From: Paenibacillus lutimineralis
GTDB lineage: Bacteria; Bacillota; Bacilli; Paenibacillales; Paenibacillaceae
Length of the DNA stretch: 64,000 nt
Assembly (NCBI RefSeq): GCF_003991425.1
Contig: NZ_CP034346.1
Coordinates: forward strand, 5,267,001-5,331,000
Direction of reading: 5' to 3'
Shown piece by piece: positions 59,542 through 64,000 of the stretch. The notes below the pieces were generated by a model. The model saw nothing but the letters and a program-made list of their open reading frames with translations. It ran no database searches and was not told where the DNA came from. Every line of letters begins with the position of its first letter. Positions within the stretch are counted from its first letter, which is position 1. Both the position numbers and the translations under genes were made by a program.

Positions 59542-60327
59542 TCATCTTATTTCAGAAGGACTCTTCCCCGTATACTGTTTGAATTGTCGGCTGAAGAAAA
59601 ATATGTCCCTATACCCCAAAGCATCGGCCACTTCGGTTACATTCATGCCTGCATGCAAGAGCAGATGCTGAGCGCGATCAATCCTGCATTTAATGATATA
59701 GGTCTGCACGGACATGCCTATAATCTCTTTAAATTTGATCGAAAAGTAGCGCGCTGACAATCCGGCCCGGGCGGCCAAATCCTCGACTTTATGCGGCAAT
59801 CCGGGATGCTGTAGAACATAATTAGCCACCTCACGGATAACCTCGACCAGTTGATTGCTCATTTTCTTCTCCCGGGGTACCTCACGATCCTCGCGCAGCA
59901 AGTAGATGAGGAGTTGCTTCAGGATCAGGCGAGCCTCCTCCTCCGCTCCATATGCATGCACCAGGAACAAGCGTACATAGCGAGACAGCATATATTCAAA
60001 ATCTAGGGTATTATCCAGTACCCGATAAGATTTGGGAACCTCCATTACAGGTTCATCAATGTCAAAATGAATATATGTAAGCACTAGCGGGCGTTGTGGA
60101 TTATGCGTTGCTGTCGGATGATCACCTTTGCGAAACAAGAAGCAGCTTCCTTTACTCACTTGAAAAGACTGGTTGTTCAGGACGACGTTTCCTTCCCCGC
60201 TCCACACATAGAATAAATCATAGTTCTCCAGCGCTTTATCTCGCTTGCGCCACTTCCAGTTAGGTTCGCATACAATTTTGGCAAATGCCGGCTTCAGAAT
60301 AAAAGATGATGGTGAAATGTGAAGCAT
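59542..60327 (-). CDS. AraC-family transcriptional regulator
   Basis: A 261-residue regulator. Residues 1-110 form a cupin-like sensing domain (GEGNVVLNNQSFQVSKGSCF then LFRKGDHPTATHN). The C-terminal 100 residues are the double helix-turn-helix: KVEDLAARAGLSARYFSIKF and NVTEVADALGYRDIFFFSRQ, closing with FKQYTGKSPSEIR. GGGGGAGGG precedes the ATG. It is divergent from the aminotransferase gene and may control it, though Paenibacillus AraC regulators of this type mostly control sugar uptake. Ligand unknown. Confidence 0.9.
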   Translation of the reverse strand: MLHISPSSFILKPAFAKIVCEPNWKWRKRDKALENYDLFYVWSGEGNVVLNNQSFQVSKGSCFLFRKGDHPTATHNPQRPLVLTYIHFDIDEPVMEVPKSYRVLDNTLDFEYMLSRYVRLFLVHAYGAEEEARLILKQLLIYLLREDREVPREKKMSNQLVEVIREVANYVLQHPGLPHKVEDLAARAGLSARYFSIKFKEIIGMSVQTYIIKCRIDRAQHLLLHAGMNVTEVADALGYRDIFFFSRQFKQYTGKSPSEIR

Positions 60328-60435
60328 GTCCTTCCCTCCCCCAAAAAATTTTTCTTGTCAGTATTATACTCATTTTGTTACCTGTTGAACATCTTCAAAC
60401 TGTCCTATTTCCCCGAGGAATAGAAGGAAATCATC

Positions 60436-60464
60436 GTGACGGCTTATGTTGTAAATGTTATAAT
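60436..60464 (+). promoter_or_regulatory. Sigma-A promoter of aminotransferase gene
   Basis: GTGACG, 17-base spacer, TATAAT, about 50 bases before the ATG. Confidence 0.65.
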
Positions 60465-60514
60465 GTAAGGCAGTCTAAAACGGAAAAATAAACGATTGGA
60501 AGGATGGAACGAGA

Positions 60515-61810
60515 ATGAGCCTGAATCCACTTGCAGAGCAGTTGAACCAGACCTTGCAGCAAGGCTATGTTTATGACATGTTATCTCAGCTGGGTAAGGA
60601 GATTTACTTCCCGAAAGAAGGGATCCTGAGCCAATCGGCTGAAGCATCCGCAGGGGCTAAGAAGTATAATGCAACGATCGGCATCGCAACCGAGAATGGC
60701 ATCCCTATGCATCTTGCCGCAATTCAAGACACCTTGTCCGCCTATAAACCGCAGGATTTATACCCTTATGCACCGCCTGCAGGCAAACCGGAATTGCGTA
60801 AATTATGGCGTGAGAAGATGATCGAGGAGAATCCTGCAATTGGCGGTAAGAGCTTCGGTAGCCCGGTGGTTACTAATGCGCTTACGCATGGCCTGAGCGT
60901 AGTTGCCGATCTGTTCGCGGATGAAGGCGATGCCGTCATTTACCCGGATAAAAATTGGGAGAATTATGAGCTGACCTTCGGCATCCGTCGCCATGCTCAT
61001 ATTATCAACTATCCTCTCTTCACCGAAGATATGAAGTTCAACAGCGCTGGCCTTCGCGAGGCTCTGCTAGCGCAACGAGACAAGGGCAAAGCGATCGTTA
61101 TCCTCAATTTCCCGAACAACCCGACAGGCTACACACCGGGAGCTAAGGAAGGCCAAGAGATCGTGTCTGCGATCCATGAAGCTGCCGAAGCCGGTATCAA
61201 TGTCGTTGCCGTTACGGACGACGCCTATTTCGGCTTGTTCTTCGAAGAATCGATGACAGAATCTCTGTTCGGCAAGCTAGCTGGTCTTCATCCACGAATT
61301 CTTCCGATCAAGGTGGACGGAGCCACGAAAGAAGAGTATGTATGGGGCTTCAGAGTTGGCTTTATTACCTTTGCGAACGATAATGCTGATGTCCTTGCAG
61401 CATTAGAGCAGAAGACAACAGGCATTATTCGCGCCACGATCTCCAGCGGTTCGCATCCTTCGCAAACCTTCATTCTTCAAGCGCTCAAATCTCCTGATTT
61501 CCACGCGCAGAAGGAAGAGAAATTCCAGATCATGAAGAGACGCGCCAATAAAGTGAAAACGCTGCTCGATAGTGGAAACTACGGGGATGTGTGGGATTAC
61601 TATCCTTTCAATTCCGGATACTTTATGTGTCTCAAGCTAAAGACAGTAAACGCCGAAGCACTGCGTCAGCATCTGATTCGCGAGTATGGTGTCGGTACGA
61701 TCGCCCTTGGCGATACCGATCTGCGCATCGCCTTCTCCTGCATTGGCGAAGAGAATCTCGAGGATTTGTTCAATCTGATCTACCAAGGGGTTACGGACCT
61801 ACAGGCTTAA
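60515..61810 (+). CDS. PLP-dependent aminotransferase, class I/II fold
   Basis: A 431-residue fold-type I aminotransferase. Key parts: YPYAPPAGKPELRKLWREKM, NALTHGLSVVADLFADEGDA, ILNFPNNPTGYTPG (Asn contacting PLP), VAVTDDAYFGLFFEE (Asp and Tyr), KVDGATKEEYVWGFRVGF (Schiff-base Lys) and a late Arg in DLRIAFSCIG. The Lys context GATKEE differs from the SFSKxxxxxGxR of standard aspartate aminotransferase. The amino acid partner is not evident. AGGATGG/GGAACG region precedes ATG with GGAAGGATGG as ribosome site. Own promoter, single-gene unit. Confidence 0.88.
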   Translation: MSLNPLAEQLNQTLQQGYVYDMLSQLGKEIYFPKEGILSQSAEASAGAKKYNATIGIATENGIPMHLAAIQDTLSAYKPQDLYPYAPPAGKPELRKLWREKMIEENPAIGGKSFGSPVVTNALTHGLSVVADLFADEGDAVIYPDKNWENYELTFGIRRHAHIINYPLFTEDMKFNSAGLREALLAQRDKGKAIVILNFPNNPTGYTPGAKEGQEIVSAIHEAAEAGINVVAVTDDAYFGLFFEESMTESLFGKLAGLHPRILPIKVDGATKEEYVWGFRVGFITFANDNADVLAALEQKTTGIIRATISSGSHPSQTFILQALKSPDFHAQKEEKFQIMKRRANKVKTLLDSGNYGDVWDYYPFNSGYFMCLKLKTVNAEALRQHLIREYGVGTIALGDTDLRIAFSCIGEENLEDLFNLIYQGVTDLQA

Positions 61811-61848
61811 ATCCACTTTTCCGGGAGACCACCGATACATTCGCCCAA

Positions 61849-61876
61849 GCACATTCCAGGCTATAGTCATACCATA
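61849..61876 (+). promoter_or_regulatory. Candidate sigma-K promoter of YjcZ-type gene
   Basis: GCAC (61849-61852), 15-base spacer, CATACCATA (61868-61876), an exact CATAnnnTA match. It lies 42 bases before the start of a small sporulation gene. Confidence 0.45.
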
Positions 61877-61918
61877 CATTGTATAAATTATCTTCTTAAT
61901 CAGAAAGGGGAATTGTAC

Positions 61919-62032
61919 ATGGGCGGAGTTATCGAAGAAGGAAGAGGCGGATGCGGTGGTCTGTGGACCAGTACTGGAGTTATTCTCGTGCTCTTTATCC
62001 TGCTTGTCATTGTTAGCCGTACATTTATCTAA
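61919..62032 (+). CDS. YjcZ-family small sporulation protein, 37 residues
   Basis: A short gene below usual cut-offs. The protein has a glycine-rich start (MGGVIEEGRGGCGG) and one membrane helix (VILVLFILLVIV) followed by SRTFI. This is the pattern of YjcZ/SscA-type small spore membrane proteins (Gly-rich head, LVLFILLxIV helix). AAAGGGG lies 8 bases before the ATG. A sigma-K-like promoter and a terminator flank it, which supports a real gene. SscA in B. subtilis is a coat assembly protein; the exact role here is not known. Confidence 0.88.
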   Translation: MGGVIEEGRGGCGGLWTSTGVILVLFILLVIVSRTFI

Positions 62033-62057
62033 CCGACCATACCTTCAAGCAATTCAA

Positions 62058-62095
62058 AGGCCAGCCGGCATATCGCCGCTGGCCTGTTGTTATTA
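62058..62095 (+). terminator. Terminator after YjcZ-type gene
   Basis: AGGCCAG-CGGC / GCCG-CTGGCCT stem with one bulged C, then TGTTGTTATTATT. Confidence 0.75.
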
Positions 62096-62121
62096 TTGTG
62101 TTTGTTTTAGACTTCCTCTAT

Positions 62122-63336
62122 TTATTCATCTTCGTCTTTCCATTTCTTGACCCAGGTAGATCTTAATCCAAATACCATAAGTACAGCGATCACAAGACTC
62201 AGCAGAACCCACATTAAATTGTCCATCCACGATGCTACCGCTAGAGGAATCCACATCAGAACTGTCAGTACCAGGAGCAAGCGCGATGCAAGGCGAATTG
62301 CCTCTGTCTTATGGGCTCCACTTGGAAGCGGATAGAAGGCCGTAGCCGGGGAATCAGCATGCATTTGGTGCAGTGAAGTAAGCTGGGTAGCGATCAGAAA
62401 TGTAAAGAACAGATACAGCCCGATCCCGAGCCAGCTTGCACCGTTCCAGCCGGTGAGTGCCATCCCCAACAATGTCAATCTCGCTACAATCCCTAACAAT
62501 TCACTACGTATGAACGTCTTCGTAATCAAGAAGCGGTACGCGGTAGAACGCTGCCAAGGCATTCTGTTGCCTATACCTGACAGCCAGCGTCTGCGAATCA
62601 CCTTCTGTCCGTCAGCCGGAACCTCAACAAACCAGCCCAGCCACATCATGACTTTGGACGCCCCTATCTTCTCCGCCTCGATTAGATTGTCCCATGCCAC
62701 CGCATGCTTCATCGGGAAGCGCAGAGCCAATACATAATTGACGCCGACTAGCAGCATAAAGATTAGGCTTTTCCAGGCGGGCTGCCATAACCAGGCGGCC
62801 AGCATAAGCAGAATGACGCACCAACGAAGCAGGCGATAGCCCATTCTGGCCCGGGCTGTTGTAATTCTAAGCTCCTGCCAAGAGCCATAGGCACTGAGTA
62901 CCTTAAGTAGAAGCAGGACGTGCAAGACCATCCAGAGTGGTTTGGTATCCACTCCGCTGCGGATGTACAACGGCCAGACAAGCACTAAGATGAGAAATAG
63001 GCCGATCAGCTTGTAGATAACTCCGCTGCGGTGGGCCGGCGACAAATATTGCTTCATGTCGGCTTCCCTCGGTAGCAGAAAGATAATATCAGCGGGCTGC
63101 ATATAGGTACGAAAACTGGAATAAACCGTCATCGGACCAAGTAAGAGCAGCATAATCCACAGGACCGGCAGTCCTGGCGGGATATTTTGCAGAAAATTAG
63201 TGTACCAGGCTGCGAAGGCGATCAACAGCAATAAGAACAGAACGGCAACGCCGCTCTGAATGACATATGGCACAAACGGGAGCACTTTGCTCCAAAACGA
63301 AGATTTGCGCTTTCGACGCAGCTCCTGAAGTTCCAT
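62122..63336 (-). CDS. ecsB: ABC transporter membrane subunit EcsB
   Basis: Membrane subunit of the Ecs transporter, 404 residues, about eight to ten hydrophobic segments. Recognisable parts are the N-terminal RRKRKSSFWSKVLPFVPYVI, DIIFLLPREADMKQYLSPA (typical of EcsB) and WLGWFVEVPADGQKVIRRRW. In Bacilli, Ecs affects regulated intramembrane proteolysis and peptide pheromone or exoprotein production; its cargo is uncertain. The start lies 3 bases after the ecsA stop. Confidence 0.9.
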   Translation of the reverse strand: MELQELRRKRKSSFWSKVLPFVPYVIQSGVAVLFLLLLIAFAAWYTNFLQNIPPGLPVLWIMLLLLGPMTVYSSFRTYMQPADIIFLLPREADMKQYLSPAHRSGVIYKLIGLFLILVLVWPLYIRSGVDTKPLWMVLHVLLLLKVLSAYGSWQELRITTARARMGYRLLRWCVILLMLAAWLWQPAWKSLIFMLLVGVNYVLALRFPMKHAVAWDNLIEAEKIGASKVMMWLGWFVEVPADGQKVIRRRWLSGIGNRMPWQRSTAYRFLITKTFIRSELLGIVARLTLLGMALTGWNGASWLGIGLYLFFTFLIATQLTSLHQMHADSPATAFYPLPSGAHKTEAIRLASRLLLVLTVLMWIPLAVASWMDNLMWVLLSLVIAVLMVFGLRSTWVKKWKDEDE

Positions 63337-63339
63337 CTT

Positions 63340-64000
63340 CTAATCTCCGCCTTTAACTAAAGAATAGAAAATGTCTTCCAGCGCAGCCCCCGGCAGCTTG
63401 GCCTGCTCTGCAATCTCGGCAAGCGTCCCCTGAGCGATGACCTCCCCCCGGTGTAGCACAATGAAACGATCGCAATAGTTCTCAATCGTGGACAAGATGT
63501 GAGAGCTAAGTAGAATCGACGAGCCCTGAGCCCGCATCTCAATCATGAAGTCCAGTAAAGAGCGAATGCCCAGCGGGTCCAGACCCAGAAACGGCTCATC
63601 AATGATATAAAGCGGCGGTCTGGCTACGAAGGCACACATAATCATGACCTTCTGCTTCATCCCTTTGGACAAATGCATGGACAGGCTATCAGCCTTCTCC
63701 TCCATATTGAAGAGCTTCAGCAGCCTCGCTGCCCTCTCTTCATAGTCTTCCTTCGCTACATTATATGCTCTCGCCGCGAATTCCAGATGCTCACGCACCG
63801 TCAATTCCTCGTACAGTAGCGGAGATTCCGGTACAAAAGCGAGTGAGGATTGATACGCCTCCGGATTCTCCCCCCTGGTCTTGCCTTGGACTGTGATCCC
63901 GCCACGGTGAGGCGACATAAGGCCAAGAATATGCTTCATCGTCGTACTCTTGCCTGCACCGTTCAGACCGATTAATCCGACCATTTCACCCTTGTTCACG
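63340..64000 (-). CDS. ecsA: ABC transporter ATP-binding protein EcsA (N-terminus beyond window)
   Basis: ATPase of the Ecs system; about 220 C-terminal residues are visible and the frame stays open to the window end. Walker A is GLIGLNGAGKST, then TYIP-like FVPESPLLYEELTVREHLEF (Q-loop region), signature HLSKGMKQKVMIMCAF, Walker B LYIIDEPFLGLDPLGI, and a switch His in LLSSHIL. The order ecsA-ecsB with 3 bases between them is as in B. subtilis. Confidence 0.94.
   Translation of the reverse strand, partial: VNKGEMVGLIGLNGAGKSTTMKHILGLMSPHRGGITVQGKTRGENPEAYQSSLAFVPESPLLYEELTVREHLEFAARAYNVAKEDYEERAARLLKLFNMEEKADSLSMHLSKGMKQKVMIMCAFVARPPLYIIDEPFLGLDPLGIRSLLDFMIEMRAQGSSILLSSHILSTIENYCDRFIVLHRGEVIAQGTLAEIAEQAKLPGAALEDIFYSLVKGGD

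Overview
The window looks like chromosome from an endospore-forming, low-to-mid GC Firmicute, most probably Paenibacillus or a close relative. The sporulation and germination genes (gerE, gerM, a YhcN-type lipoprotein, a YheC/YheD coat protein, a CgeB-type glycosyltransferase, a 37-residue YjcZ-type protein) show a spore former. Gene families such as YesN/LplB/YtcP sugar ABC systems, an SLH-anchored chitinase, an orphan vanRSY set, YkoEDC and EcsAB fit Paenibacillus. No phage, integron or intact transposon was seen.

Layout. 1-4.7 kb: an oligosaccharide ABC importer (two permeases, binding lipoprotein) followed by a truncated YesN-type response regulator. 5.1-7.6 kb: a winged-helix regulator and an MFS exporter. 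7.8-9.4 kb: a Met/His-rich multicopper oxidase. 9.5-12.3 kb: vanR-vanS-vanY without vanHAX. 12.5-14.2 kb: a DUF6199-like protein, glutathione peroxidase, tRNA-Gly(CCC) and a PAP2 phosphatase. 14.3-16.1 kb: nanE and a ROK kinase. 16.2-17.0 kb: a gene-free stretch with a palindrome array and a 110-bp direct repeat, then tRNA-Arg(TCT). 18.0-19.9 kb: asparagine synthetase. 20-23.7 kb: a large secreted GH18/FN3/SLH chitinase. 24.2-27.8 kb: gerM-rph-rdgB and a YutG/PgpA-like gene. 27.8-32.6 kb: MBL hydrolase, methyltransferase, a membrane-anchored foldase and an M20 dipeptidase. 32.8 kb: gerE. 33.2-37.5 kb: efeM-efeB-efeU iron uptake behind an exact Fur box. 38-41 kb: the GlcNAc operon (frameshifted RpiR-type regulator, nagB, nagA). 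41-42.1 kb: a YhcN lipoprotein with a 24-bp minisatellite. 42.2-55.1 kb: a spore-surface glycosylation locus. 55.3-58.5 kb: thiamine-precursor transporter ykoEDC under a TPP riboswitch. 58.7-64 kb: psd, an AraC regulator, an aminotransferase, a YjcZ-type gene and ecsAB (ecsA cut by the window end).

How it fits together. Chitin degradation at the cell surface, nagA/nagB and nanE/ROK kinase form an amino-sugar economy spread over three loci. The most unusual region is 43.3-53.8 kb. Several glycosyltransferases of unrelated folds, a sugar nucleotidyltransferase, three small paralogous helical proteins and a stand-alone Arg/Lys-rich protein lie on one strand. Four of these proteins share a helical glycine/aromatic repeat (G-aromatic-x-x-G), and several carry basic tails. 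I infer a scaffolded glycosylation machine acting on the maturing spore, with decayed paralogs (epimerase, second CgeB) showing recent turnover. Two intergenic palindrome arrays (4.86-5.05 kb and 16.5-16.7 kb) share TAACG/CGTTA outer arms and roughly 50-bp spacing.
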